The notes: a model not told the origin generated them from the letters alone. DNA of 64,000 bases from Apiotrichum sp. Y4204 (GCA_025531455.1 JAMYHL010000012.1:496001-560000), one strand, 5' to 3'. Numbered from the stretch's first letter, positions 20,653 to 33,595 are shown. Numbers and translations: made by a program.

Positions 20653-21631
20653 TCACAACGGCGCAGCGTTACCGTTCGCGTGGGCTGCACCACCATCTGC
20701 GTCTCCTGCTCGTTCAGTATTGTGCTCACTAACGCCCTGCGCTCCACTCCCACTTCCGGACCCCAGTCCGGCCGGTGGACCGGACTGCGCCGGCTGTGCG
20801 TCGCCTGCAGTCCCCACACCCCCCGTCGCTCCACCCACAGCCTCACCCTCACCCGCGCCGTCTTCCTTGATCTCGCCCACGGGCTGATGCCTCCTTTCCG
20901 GAAGGGACACTGTCGGGAACGCGTCTGAAATGGCGGTGCTGAGTTGTCGGCGGAAGGACTGGGGTTAGTCACAAGCGCAGTGAATTGTGGAGGCCGGGTG
21001 GAGGAGGAGAATTGGACGATTCGAGAACCGCCGCCAGAAACTCACCTCTAGACCGAGCACACGGCCCAGCGCGTATTGGTTCTCGCCAGTGGCGCGGCTC
21101 AGCGTCGTCTTCGTGTACTGGTGCGGGTTCTTGTAGCGGTCGACATTGCTGTTGTGAGCGTGTATCCCATTATGGATTGAACAGAGAGACCAGATCCAAG
21201 GGCGACAATGTAGCCTTCACAGAAAGGGTACTACAGCGTCTCTTTCACGAGAGTAAACACTCACTCGACGACATTGCGCGGTACAGAGTCAGTGACGAGC
21301 GGCGCCAGGTTGGAGAGATTGACAAAGGCCGTATTGATTTTAGATCTGGGGTGTGAGCAAACGACCTTCCCCCACCATCCACTGGGCTCACTCACAGATA
21401 ATTCGGCACGGCCTCTTCCATGCCCGGCCCGACTTCTCCGGCACACACCTCCATCTCGTACAGGTCCTGGCTGAGGCGGAGGAGCTGGGCCTCGAGGTCG
21501 GCGCGCACGGCATCAGGGTCGGACCCGTCCGTGGGATACGGCGACGGCGCGGGCGACGGGAGCTGGTGCTGTGCCTGTGCGGCCTGGTGCGCTGCGTGCA
21601 CGGCCTGCATGTGTGGGGCAGAATGGGACAT
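20653..21631 (-). CDS. MED10: Mediator complex subunit 10
   Basis: Model: complement(join(20653..20958,21046..21148,21265..21345,21396..21631)), 241 residues. After a Gln/Ala/Pro-rich leader, the Med10 fold appears in order: helix LEAQLLRLSQDLYEMEV, then INTAFVNLSNLAP, the family hallmark VPRNVVESNVDRYKNPHQYT, then TGENQYALGRVLGLESFRRQ. A poorly conserved acidic, Gly-rich tail completes it. Med10 (Nut2 in budding yeast) belongs to the middle module of Mediator and is required for RNA polymerase II transcription. Splice junctions restore the conserved motif exactly. It shares a short upstream region with the divergent F-box gene. Confidence 0.9.
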
Positions 21632-21864
21632 TGCGAGGGGGAATAATGCCAGGACGTGGGGGAGGGAGGGATGGATGGAGTGGTGGATGGGTGTGAGTGA
21701 TGGGACAATGGCAAAGTCCAAGGTTGCGAGGTTTGGTTCGTGTGGAGTGGAGGTCAGTTCACTCCCCCCTGAAGCCGCAATGGGCGCGACTCGCAAGCCA
21801 TTTCCACGGCCGGGTTAGTAATTCACTCCACCAGACCACCCACCATCGCATCCCACACGACAAC
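21632..21864. promoter_or_regulatory. Bidirectional promoter, MED10 / HRT3
   Basis: Only 233 bases separate the two divergent start codons, so both core promoters lie here. I see no clear TATA box. Confidence 0.5.
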
Positions 21865-23606
21865 ATGACGCGCTCCGCGGTACCCGACATATCGGCGCTT
21901 TCGCTCGACGACCGGCGTGCAGAGACTGGCGGCGAAGCTGGGGCTCATGCTGGTGCGAGGGCGCGGGCCGCTGGGGTCGGGGACGACGAGCTCGAGCGGT
22001 TCAGGCGCGAGTGGAGGGCCGAGGTCGCGCGCAAGGTGCCTGAGAAGGAGAAGAAGGATGGAAAGAGCGAGGCCGCGATCAAGGACGAGAGGGACAAGGA
22101 GGAGAAGCAGCTGCCTGCCGATGAGCCGCCAGGACAGGCCGAGCCGGCCTTGGTGCGCATCACGTCGGCAGGTAGCGTCGGCGGCGGCGGCAGCGTCAAA
22201 TCCCTCAAGTCGCCGAAATCGCCAGTTGCCCCGCTTCCCGCACTGCGCTCCCCGACAAAGCGCGCGGTCCCGCTAGAGACCGCCAGTATGGTCTCGACGT
22301 CGCCAACGAAAATTCCCTTCCGCGCGCCGCAGATGCGCAAAGACCGCGACGGCGCAGTCTCGATCTACGCGCGCGCCGTCGAGGCCGAGCAGGCGGGCAA
22401 GCTCAACGACGCGCTGAAGCTGTACCGCACGGCGTTCAAGATGGACGACAACGTCGACACGCTGTACACTCGGCAGATGGCGCGGCGTGCGGCTGCCGCC
22501 GCCGCCGAGGAGGAGGAGATGGATGTTCCGGGCGTAGAGGATGTTGTGGATCCCAGCGCGCCCGCCGTGCCCGAGTACGATTTCCGGCGGCATATCCAGC
22601 TCCAGCCAGATCACGAGCGGGGCGAGCGGCGGAGTGCCGGTCCATCGCGGCTGACTCTTCTTCTGCGCCAGTGTCCCCCCGACGCCGAGTTTGCCGCTGC
22701 AGAGGAAGAGCTTCCCGTGCCGATATCTAGTCTTCCGGCGGAGCTCCTCGAGCCGATTTTGGCACACCTCGACGTGGGGAGCATCGAGGCGTTTGCAGCG
22801 ACGTGCTGGCGCGCCCGCCTGCTCACCGCCAATGCCGGTGCGTGGCGCCGCATCGTGCAGGCAATCTACCGCCCGCCGATGGTCCCGCCGCACATCTCCG
22901 CCCGCGAGCTCGCGCATCGGCATCACGGGGAGTGGCGCACCGCCCTCGTCGAGGAGGAGCGCGTCCGCCTCGACGGGTGCTATATCTCGGTCTGCCACTA
23001 TGTCCGCCCTGGTGCCGGTGAAGAGTGGATCGCAGTGACACATATGAGTGAGTTTCTCGCGAGGAAGGTCTAGTCTGATGCCAGTTACCTATCACCGTTT
23101 CCTGCGATTCTACCCTGATGGCCTGGTACTCTCCTTCCTGACGACGGAGCACCCGTCCGACGTTGTCCCGCACCTCACGCCCTCGCTGCGCGGTAAGGGT
23201 CTGCACTTTGGCCGCTGGCGGCTGGTACGGAGCGACGAGCCGGAGGAGGACGAGCCGTTGGTAGTGGAGGACAAGGGGGTGAAGACGGGTCCTCACCAGA
23301 ACCTCAGCACCAGCCCTACCAAGACTAAGAAACCTCCGCCTCGCGCCCGCATCCATATTACCGAGCTCGTCGAGCCCGGCATGGACGAGCCAAAGTATGA
23401 GTTTGAGATGCACCTCGGGCTCCGGGAGACGACCCGCGGGCGCTGGAACAAGCTCGACCTCGCGCAGTACTCTACCATCAACCTCTCCACGGGCGAGGTG
23501 CTCAATTTATCGCTCCGGCACCAGAAGCCGTTCTATTTCTCCAAGTGAGTGTAGTGAGATTAAAGTGCTGACTTGCAGGGTGCGGTCATGGTCTCCTGCT
23601 CTGTAA
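21865..23606 (+). CDS. HRT3: F-box protein, Hrt3/Pof7/FBXO9 family
   Basis: Model: join(21865..23047,23085..23544,23579..23606), 556 residues; the last exon is only 28 nt. A charged N-terminus precedes a TPR/MIT-like helix pair (AVSIYARAVEAEQAGKLNDA). An F-box starts near residue 284 (VPISSLPAELLEPILAHL). The conserved C-terminal domain follows: DGCYISVCHYVRPGAGEEW, ITYHRFLRFYPDGLVLSFL, GLHFGRWRL, KYEFEMHLGL, WNKLDLAQYSTINL and HQKPFYFSKVRS. This is diagnostic of FBXO9/Hrt3, substrate receptors of SCF ubiquitin ligases; the human member acts in mTOR-linked degradation. Splicing restores the conserved blocks at both junctions. Confidence 0.92.
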
Positions 23607-23805
23607 TTGAGCGGGTGCTTCTTGTTGAGATATCTCCATATGTTCAACATCCCTCACTGTCGCTCCTTACTTCTCACCCGCGTCATACTCCATCTGATCA
23701 CATATTGTACACTTGACCACGAAGTACAGTACCAACGCATCTAGTCAATCATCACAATCACACTGTCTCAATGGATCCACTTGCAGCACCCTCTCGTCCT
23801 CCACC

Positions 23806-26800
23806 CTACGAGTCGCTGTTGAGCAGCCCGTCCATCCATTCGTCAAAGTCGTCGCGCTGGCCAGACGGCGGTGTCGGCTCGGCCGCCTTCGTCATGGAAA
23901 CTGGTGTCAGGTATTGTAATGGCATTCACTTACAATCGGTACTAAATGTCAAAAGCTCGGGGCTTGGTGACATGAGAGTCGTGTCGGGGCGCGAGGAGCC
24001 GAGCGAGTGAGGGTCTGGGGCGAGCGTGGTGTCTAACGGCGACAAATGGAACGATGGTCTTAACGAGTTTAGCCCGGATGAGCTGCCGTCGGCAGTGGGT
24101 GGCTTTTCTGCCGATGGGGTGCGTTTGAAGAAGGTGCCGCGCAGCTTGCCGGCAACCGGAGTCGGTGCGGTGCGACGGGGGGCGGGCGCGGGAGGAGCAA
24201 ACGAGACCTTGACCTTCGGCTTGGGATTCCTAGCTACCGGCTTTGGGGACGGCGTGTCTTCGACGAAGAGGTGGTCAAACTCAGCAAGGCTGTCATACTC
24301 GTCCTCTTCCTCTTCGTCGTCCTCGGACTCCTCCGCCTCGTCGTCGATGAACGCGCAAACCTTCCGCCGCTTGTGCTTGTCGGATCGACCAGACTTGATG
24401 CTTTTGCGAGACTTTTTCCGACGTTCCTCGGTATCTAAATCCATCGTCAGGTCAATGGGGTCCTCCGACCGGCGTTCGACCTTGATCTTCGCCGGCGAGT
24501 CCGTGAGGTCAACCACCTCATCGATAGAAACGGCGCTCTGGTTGTCGAAGAGCGGCTCCTTGCTCTGTGTCTTGACCGAGCCATTGGCCTCTTTGATCTC
24601 GCCTGCCTCGTTGGTCGCAGCAGTATCGGTCTGAGGTCAGTTATATGCAGTTCAGGATCGTACCTGGGGCGGCAACAGCTCCGGTTTCGGGAATAGGGAG
24701 GGATCAATGCTGGGTTTGTACTCGAAAGTATTGCTCAAGCCGGCACGTTCATCAACTAAGGAGGTCAGACGTGTTTACGTTCCTTCACTTACCCCCAACA
24801 ATGCCAATGATCGTTTCATCGGGCTCAAGCAGGGTCGCCTCCAAGGGCAATACCAACGGTTCATCGAATTGTTGCCTCCTCTTGTCTTTGGGATGAAGCC
24901 GGTTCGTTCTCGGAGTCAGCTTGGCCCCTCACTCCAACTCACGGCATCCGCCGGACGTCAAAGACGCGGTTAGTTGTTGAGCTGATGAAAGCGACGGTGA
25001 GATTGTACGGCCTGCCTTTCTTGGCCGTGTTCCTGGGTTCAGGCTGGTCAAGCCTCCCTGTCCACGAGAGCGTAACGTCTAGCCCAATGCGAGGATGCCC
25101 TCCTTCCGACGTCTCTACCGTCACCTCTCTGGACGTCAGTTTATCGCGCGCCCTCGAACTGACTCAAACTCCAAGGTGAAACGAGGGAATTCACTTGTCG
25201 CCTTGAGGGCGTCATATCCGAACGGTGGTCGGCGGTTGAACCAGTGCTCGATACGGCCAGAGTCGAGCCGGAGGAACTGCTCAAAGGCTGGCGTCAGTAG
25301 CACGCCGGTGACCGGGACGAACATGTGATGTTGTTACCAGCAAGCACACTGATTGATTTTGGACCTGGGAATGAGTAGGTGATGCGATTCCCGATACCTA
25401 CCAATGTTACGGATCTGGCGGAAAATAGTGGCAGAATCCTCCCAGGCCTTGCCGTTGACGGCGTGGAGGAGCTCAAGTGCGGAACGGACTGCAACACCGT
25501 AGCCCTTCTCGAAAGCGACGCCAAGGATTGCTGAGAGTTAGATACTGCTTGAGCTGCAACTCACCCTTGGCAATGCGAGGGGCGGCATTGAAGATTGTGA
25601 CTTGAGTCTGAAGGTGCGAGCTGTTCTCCGTCTTGGTTGAGAACTGATCTAGATTGATGTTGGCAAATGCGGCCTGGAGATGAAGAAACACCTTGTCCCT
25701 GGAGTCAGCCAAGTTGTGCGAACGACTCACGCATAGGTTTTGACGTTTTCCTGGACCTTGAAGCGAATGTCCTCGTGAGCGCGCAACTTATTCAGAGTCT
25801 ATACCGTTAGCGGACACATGGAGGAAGCCTCACAGCTCCCTCGCCTTGTCTGATGCGCAAGCTGTTAAATCTGCAAGGTCAGCAGGGTGCTGGTAGAGCA
25901 TCTCACTCGTAGGCACCCGCCAGAAGCTCCAGTAGGTCGCTGACACCCGACTTGGGATCCATCTGCACAATATGGCCCATCTGAGAGTTAATGCGAAATC
26001 TGATCAAACTCACAGTCTGATACGAAAGGACGTTCTGGCTCATAATCTTTCCGAGAGTCGTGGGACGCAGGCCAACTTCATGTCCATTGGGAGTCTGGGA
26101 ATCGCTCGTGATCATGTTTGGGTCGAGCCCCACGTCTTCCGGGTCCATCCCTTCCACCAGCTCAAACCGCTTGAGGTCCTTGATGGCATTCTATGCGAAT
26201 CAGTGTCACTGTATCGGTTGTAACTCACTTCGACGTAGCGGTCCAGAGTCTCAAGCCAGGTTTTGGAGTGGTCCTTGACGAGCGCACTGATGTATCGCCT
26301 TGGATTTTGCTGAATACGAATCCACAGGAACGATCTGAAGGTTAATCGACAGCGTTCCCAGCAACCCACCCTCGCAACCATCGTTTACCAGACTCGAGGG
26401 AAGTAATAGTTCCCAGCCCGATCTCACTATTGATATCTGCACATAAGCGTCAAACAAGGTAAGCCGGGACCTACGCTCTGTGAGATGGAGATGCAGACAG
26501 CTCTCGAGATGCATCCGTGCGGACAGAATGCTCTCAAACTGCCGAGTCAGTTAAGCAAGCTGGTTACACGCACTCGAGCTCGTTTATTGCTGTTGCACAT
26601 AAGGACCACGGTGCCCGACGTATCAAACTGTGGTCGGCCTGCACGACCCATCATTTGCTGATGATTAGCTATGCTCCATCTCTGCACCTACTTGGATATC
26701 AACGTCCGAGTAGTCGCGAAAGCCGGAGCCCTGCCACATGGACGTGCCTTTGATGACGACGAGGTGAGCCGGGAGATTCACACCGACGGCAAGGGTCTGC

Positions 26801-29281
26801 TGGTCAGCTACAGTTAACGACGACATCAGCTCACGGAAGTGGAGACCAGGCAGTGTAGCCGTCCAGTCTTGAACGCCTCCTCAATTTCTCGGCGATCCTT
26901 GTAATCCAAGCCAGCGTGGTGCACTGCGATGCCATTCTTTGTGAATGCCTGGATCTTCGAGTCGTTCAAGCGAAGCTCCTGACTACCTGGTTAGGTTTGA
27001 GTTCACAAGACAAAATACCCACTTGCGCATCGGGTCCCATGGAAGTTTTTTCTTGAGCTGAAGAGCCGCCTCGTAGTCCTTGGACACGGCCGCGGCGGAC
27101 ATGGCGCAGGCCTTGCGAGTGGGGCAAAAGATGAGCACAGGCTTACCCTTGCTGTGGCGCGTGAGGATGACAAAGAGATCCTTGTCGAGACGGCTCCCGA
27201 GAGCGAACTCGTTGGGAGCGTCGACGGAGTGAATCTCCTTCTCCAGAGGCACGGGTCGGAACTCATCACCAAACTGGACAGTCAGTATCTGAGAACGTCA
27301 CCGCTTTACCTTGAACACCCGCGCCTTCGGCATCTCGTCAACACTGGCGTACCCCTCCTCCGGTGGAGTCTGCGACCTGGGGCCGATCCACCGTGCCACA
27401 TCCTCCATATTGGGGACCTAAGGTTAGGCTGAAACGTCTCACAGACACATACCGAGGCGGAAACCGCCACGAAGCGGACCATGGATTTAGCCTTGAGGCG
27501 AGAGACCACAACCTCGAGGGTTGGACCTCGGTCCTCATGAAGGATATGCACCTGTATGTGAGCTACGTGGACCCACCATAGCTCACCTCATCAATCATGA
27601 CGAGCCGCAGACGGTGGAGAAACTCATGACTCTTGCGAGTGAGAGACTCGAACTTTTCGGGCTGGACGTTAGGTGCCGTTCCATTAGGGTCACCTACCGT
27701 AGTAACAATGAGATCGACAGTGTTGAAGCTTTTGTAGATAGGCGTAATGTCGAGATCGCCAGTAACCTCCAGACCTGGCGTCAGAGTGGACATGCGGTCA
27801 ATGCCTCACAGCGAAAGTCTGGCAGGTTCCCCAGCCGCGACTCCCAGTCTCGCGCTCGCTCGCCCACCAGAGCCTGGCGTCAGAGAGAACCAATAGAGGT
27901 ATACCTTAGTCGGAGCCATGTAGATTGCCAGTGGCTGCTGGGTACCAAACTTGCCCTTGAGCATGTGAAGAAGAGCAAGCTCGAAGACGGTCGTCTTTCC
28001 CGATCCCGTTGGGGCTGAGGTGAGCTTGCGCAAACAACATCATCAGCTCGACAGGACACACCAGTGACCACAAGGTTGTCCTCCTCATTGTACGCCGCCT
28101 GGAAAATCGCGCTCTGCATGGGGTTGAAGTGGCTGAACCTGAACACAGTGCGCTCTTCGGGCGTGTCTGGTGTCAGCTACTGTTTTCGGGCCCTGCTAGC
28201 TCACCGAGGGCTTGCACGGAGATGCGGTTGGTGGGGTCTAACGTGGCATTCACGACGCTGATCGGACGAGGCGCAGCAGATGCTGGCCGAGGAGTGGGTA
28301 CCTTGGGGAAGAAGACGGCGGCGGTCGAGCTCGGCCGCGAAGCGACCGGAACGGGCGAGCTAATGTGGCCACTCGCAGCTCCATTCTGACCCGATACTGT
28401 CACCGAGTTCTGGAAGTATGGCGAGCGGGACGGACCCGGGGGCTGAGGGACTGAAGACGGAGGCGGGGCCTGCGCAGCTGGACGAGGCGCGGATTCCGAG
28501 ACCTGCGCAAACTGAGCTGAAACCCTTGTCACCGGCATCGGCACCGACGGAGACGCCGATGGATGGGTTTCAGTGGGAAGCTTCTCCGCTGAATGTGCGT
28601 TAGCAGCTTGTCAAAAATTCCCCAGCTGCACTCACCCTCAACTTTGTTAACCTGCGCGAGGGCGGCGCCGAGCCAGCGGTCGTCGTCGGCGAACTCGTAC
28701 GCGCTTTCGGGGGTCGTGCGGCGCGTCTCCCGCTCCCGAGCGTCTTTGGCGTCCGGCTGCTGCGCGTGATTCTTGGGTCTGGACGGTGTCGAGGGGATAG
28801 TGTGCCGGGGTTGATGTGGGGAAGAGAAGGTCGACTGAGGCCTCTCCCCGTCTTCCTCCCTCTGGTTATGGAACGCCTCAAACTTGAACGACATGGGAGA
28901 CGACGGCGCGGGCATCTCGGACCCGGCGTCCGTAAACGGGAAGAAGGAAGACAGGTTATCTCCCTCTCCCTGTGCGTGGAACTCGCCATCGCGCCACACG
29001 CCAGACGCGTACGACGTGTCGTCAATGTCAAAGTCGTAGCCCGTCATGCTGTCGCTAAAGCCCAAGCCCATGTCGTCGAACGGCGTACCGCCGGCGCCGT
29101 AGTCGCCGAAACTCGAGGCGTACCCGTACCCCCCGCCATAGCTGCTGCTGCTTCTGAAACTCGGGCCAGGCTGCGTGAATGGATCATTGGCGGCAGACTG
29201 GGTTGTCGAACTCGGCGCTGGCCGTGGTCTGTGTGCTTTTGTGAGTCGTTCCAGAACGGCGTCAATGTCAATGTCGGGCAT
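23806..29281 (-). CDS. HFM1: Meiotic DNA helicase HFM1/MER3
   Basis: A many-exon superfamily 2 helicase. The 5' exons I resolved are 29281..28636, 28588..28205, 28166..28062, 28014..27905, 27873..27810, 27774..27698, 27661..27587, 27551..27453, 27417..27310, 27273..27023 and one from 26982; all keep frame. A disordered N-terminus precedes FNPMQSAIFQAAY, Walker A APTGSGKT (about residues 379-386), YMAPTK, a DEVH box split by an intron (MIDE|VHILHEDRG), VAVSAS, the motif IV region FCPTRKACAMSAAAV, TLAVGVNLPAHLVVIKGT and QMMGRAGRPQFDTSG. Winged-helix and Sec63-like parts should follow. The tail is acidic and ends in DDFDEWMDGLLNSDS. DEVH plus Sec63-type architecture is typical of HFM1/MER3, which stabilises recombination intermediates and promotes interfering crossovers. 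Exons between about 26.9 and 24.6 kb were not individually fixed. Confidence 0.88.
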
Positions 29282-29536
29282 GGTGGTGATGAGAGGTGAT
29301 GAGAAGAAGAGAGAAAAGAGAGTTGATCAGTTTACATGCACAGCAGGGAGGGGGAGAAAGGTGGCAAGCTTGGTATCTGCAGGTTGGTCTGGTGGGTTTG
29401 GAGGGAAGGCACATTTTTTCTGCGCAGAGTGAGTAGGATCGACACAAGTTGACTGGACTATCGAAGGGAGGGAAGACAAAAATGTGCTGCATACTATGCC
29501 ACGCTGACGCGCGTGATTTTCCTTCATTTTCACCTT

Positions 29537-31388
29537 CTACTCCTTGACCTCGAAGACGATCTGGCGGGTTAGATGTCGGGAGAAACAGACCACCCACCTT
29601 GCCGCTGTTCTTGTTCGCCTCCATCTCCTTGTGAGCGTCGGCGACCCTGGTCCACGGGAAGACCTGGGGCGTCAGCATCAAACACATCCTGCATACCCAC
29701 CTCGTGGACCTCGATGCTCATCTTGCCCTCCTCGATGAGGGGGAGCGCGTTGCGGCGGAACTGGTCGAGCAGCTCGGCCTGGTACTCGACCGTGCGGGAG
29801 CGGAGCGTCGAGCCCTTGAGCGTGAGACGCTTGTACAGGAGCATGGCGAGGTTGGCCTTGTCGACAATGGGACCCGAAAGGAAGGCAAGGTACACGACTG
29901 TGCCGTCGCGGCGCAAAAGGCTGAGGTTGCGCTGGAAGTAGTCCTTGCCGACAAAGTCAATGATGAGGTCGACGCCGTCGTCCACCTTCTTGGCCTCAGC
30001 CTCGTAGTCCTGCGTGCGATAGTTGATCGTGACAAGGCGGTCGTCGCCGCGCGCGACCTTTTTGAGGAACTGGACCTTCTCGTCGGAACCACAGGTGGTG
30101 AACACCTTGTTGGCGCCGCCGACGTGGACTGTTCATGAGCGGGTGCAGAGGCGGGCGGTATGAGGGTACTCACGGGCAAGCTGGATAGCCGCAACACCGA
30201 CACCGGACGCTCCCTGGGGTCAGTTTGGGGAAGCTTGAGGCTACTCACAGCGTGAATAAGGACGTTCTGGCCCTTCTTCAGGTTACCTTCGAGGAAGAGG
30301 GCCTGGTAAGCTGAAAGTCAGTGGCCGCTCGACTGTTCCCATAGATCTGGCCAGATATCCGGATGTAGGCCCGAACAGCTTCATTCCCAGCGACTCTTCA
30401 CCATCAACAACACAGCCAGAGCCGTCGTTGATCAGCGCGATCAAGAAGCGCGCAGACACCGCCAAACGACGTTCAACATCGCCGCCACTACAACCTCCGT
30501 ACTCCGGCGGTGCCCCGCTCCTTCCGGATTTCGGCATCCACGGCCCCACCGCTCCGGCCACCAACGAATCAGCAGCAGCCACTCACCCGTCATCCAGTTC
30601 TCGGGGAGGGCAGCGGCCTGCACGTAGCTCATTTCCTTGGGCTTGCGGAGGATCATGCTCTCCGGCGAGCAGATGTACTCGGCGTATGCGCCCTGTGTGT
30701 CAATTGGGTGTGGGTAGAGCGGACCCCGGAGCGATGGGTGCGATGCACGCAGTCACAGCCGACAGCCGCAAAGCGTCTGCCTCTGCAACGCTCTGCTCGC
30801 TCCGCCGCCGCTCGACTACTCACACCAAACGCGAGCCCGAACACCTCGTCGCCAATCTTGTACGTCTTTGTGCCGTCGCCGAGGCCCGTGACCTTTCCTG
30901 CAAACTCTACGCCCATGACCGTCTTGCTCGCCTGCGGCGGGAGCGGGTACTTGCCCTCACGCTGGAGGAGGTCCATGCGGTTAAGGCCAAATGCCTGTGG
31001 TCAGATCTGGAAACTCAAAGCCTCGAGGGTTGCAGAAACGCAAGCACGTACTTCGATCTGCGGGTCAGCATGTCCTGTAGCTATGTTCTTCCATTCGCGC
31101 ACATACCTTGACCTGGACCTCGCCCGCCTTGGGGGTCGGGGTCGGCTCCTCGCCGATGTAGAGCGCGTCGGCGGGGCCCTTGCCGTCCTTTACGAGAATG
31201 GCGCGCATGCTGGGGGGAACGGAAGGGTCGACGGTGGGGAAGCGGCGTGGGGTGGTGGTGTGGAGGCTGCGGAAAGGCTGGGGCTGGGGCTGGGGATGCA
31301 GTCGGGCGCGAGTGAGAGAAGGAGTAAGAGTAGGAGTTGTGCGCTGAGAGATGGCGCGAACTAGTGGACGGAGGACAAGGCGCGACAT
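29537..31388 (-). CDS. Zinc-free MDR quinone oxidoreductase (PIG3/TP53I3-like), probably mitochondrial
   Basis: Model: complement(join(29537..29560,29598..29663,29701..30128,30174..30213,30249..30310,30587..30692,30824..30994,31052..31057,31107..31388)), 394 residues. The catalytic part starts at an internal Met (MRAILVKDGKGPADALYIGE). It contains IEAFGLNRMDLLQREGKYP, GVEFAGKV, GDEVFGLAFGGAYAEY, AAALPENWMTAYQAL, NVLIHAGASGVGVAAIQLA (the NADPH-binding Gly motif) and an IIDFVGKDYF block. These match PIG3-type NADPH:quinone reductases; I see no Cys/His zinc ligands. About 60 extra N-terminal residues rich in Arg, Pro and Thr, with almost no acids, look like a mitochondrial presequence. The 6-nt exon restores the conserved KIEAFGLNR. 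Exact substrate unknown. Confidence 0.87.
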
Positions 31389-33595
31389 TGATGAGAGAGT
31401 TGGTGGTGAGAACGCGCGGGTCGTCGTTACTAAGCCGCAGCAACACCAGGTTGGTTCTACCGTCGCGGCAGTGCATGACGACATGAGAGGCATGTCCGGC
31501 GGTGAGGTGCAGCATGCAACTGTGGCATGTGGCAGGGCCATAGCAGGGTCCCACTTTGTCCCACATGTTGGGCCCACAGTTATCCCCACCTCCACCGGAT
31601 GTAGCCGCAGTGCAAGTACATCCTGAACAGCCAGCAGATACAGTAACTGGCCAAATGCTAGAAGATGACTGCTCATGCATAAATCGGCGTCCTGCGGTGC
31701 TGATGAGTTGCTACACACCAGTAGGCAGTATGCCCTTTGGCCGCTGGGTCATTACCAGTGTAGCACAACGTTTGCTGCAGGGCGCAGAGCTCGCCGAGCA
31801 CGGTCGTCTCCTGGCAAGGCAAGTCAAAGCGAGGGACGCCCTACAGTGCAGGCGATTAGAAATGTAGATCGTGGACACTGAGATAGAGCTAGATAAGAGC
31901 CATTAAGATGTAGCTTTCTGTATATGCGAGATCTGGGTCTCTGCTGCTCTGCTACTCTGGTATCTGAAGCTCCGAGCTGTCAGCGCACGTTTCCCGATAT
32001 CGAGATATGCCACGCAACCTGCCACTTCCTTGTCGCCCACGTACCCATCAGGCAGTCCAAACGACCAACGCACGCCTCGGCACATCACATGGTACGGTAA
32101 CAGCACGACGAGAAGATCTCTACAATCTTCACGATCTTCACAATCACGTTATCGTTCTCCTATCCCCGGCCGCCGATCATCGGACGGAACGCCGGAATCG
32201 GGGATCAGCACGCTGATCAGCGATCAGCAACCCCACCCGCCAACCCCTACAAGCCCGGCAACCTAACCCCTTCTCGTCCCCGCCCCACCCCCGCAACGGC
32301 AGTAACCAGTGGACGCGTCCACGCAGGGAATGGCGCGATAAGATCGGAAACACAGTCACAGGTATCATGCATGAACTACGCGTCCCCAAAGCCCTACCGG
32401 CGCCATCCCGGCCCCAGCTTCAAAAACTTCAAATCTCCATTGCCTCGGCACAGCGCGTGGGTCGGACGCTCATGGTCCATGGACAATAGGTGGATGGAAC
32501 TGTGAAACCATCGGCCGGCAATACCTGGTCCGAGTCCGCCGAGTTCCAAGTTTGGAGCTGTAAAGAGGAAAAAAAAAAAGGTGAATTTACTTCGTTTTGC
32601 GTTTGTCCGCAACATCTACCCGTTTCCTCCCCCATTCCTTCTCCCGCTCCAGCTGCCGCAGCGCATTGCGACGCCCACGCCGCCGGGAATCTCGGAGCCC
32701 GGAGCAAGCGCTGTGCCGTGCGTGCGGATCGCGGACGCAGTGTCCCGCAGGGTCCGGTTGTCCGTGCGGGACTGGAAACGGCACCGACCGGCCGGCTCGC
32801 ATAGCCGGAGACGAAACTTGGTTTTGGGTTGTGTGTCAGGATGTGTTAGAGAGTTAAGAGGTTGGGTGTCTAGAGAGCACTCCGCACTCTGGGGTAAGCG
32901 GTTAATGGCGGGATGGCAGCGGGGGGGTGCACCGTTGTGATAGGGCGGCGGATATAAGTGGATGAGGGGACGGGGGACTTCTCGATTCTCGAGAATCAGA
33001 GTTGCCATTCTTTGATGTACGAAAAGGCGACGGAGAAGCGGCTCCGCGGAGCTAAAGTAGAATCTAAGAATTTCTAGCTCAAGCGCTCAGTCGGGACCCA
33101 CGCGACCCGAATCGGTGTCCAGCGATGCAGCGATGCAGCGATCCAGCCCACAGTCTGGCGATCAGCTGATCGGTGGACGGTGAAACACCGCATCTCAGAT
33201 CGCCGAGACAGTTCGAGTTGATGACTAGTGACGCGCAGGGCTGGGGGTGGCGGCGGTATGTGCAGTCTGTGACCTCGAGGAGAACCAGCTCGCGGCCTCG
33301 CGGCTCGCATGATCGCATGCGCCCACAGAGCTCGGACGACCATTTAGACGAGATGGCGAGGCGGCGAGGTGGCGATTGTGGCAAAGTGGCGAGACGAGAT
33401 TGATAGGTATAATAGGCACGATCTGAGAACCTTCTGCATCTTCTGACGGGTTTCTGTCCTTTCTGCAAGTTTCGGATATGCCCAGTGGCCCCAGTGCCAA
33501 GCAAGAGAGCCATGAGAACTTTTGAGAACTGCGACAGGCGACACAATAAACAGTACAATAAGAATCACAGTGCACAAGATGGTGGGCTCCATGTC

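Noticed and set aside
32581..32940. 119-codon frame on the plus strand in the gene-poor island
   Set aside because: It starts with GTG, has no ATG, no domain and weak codon bias.
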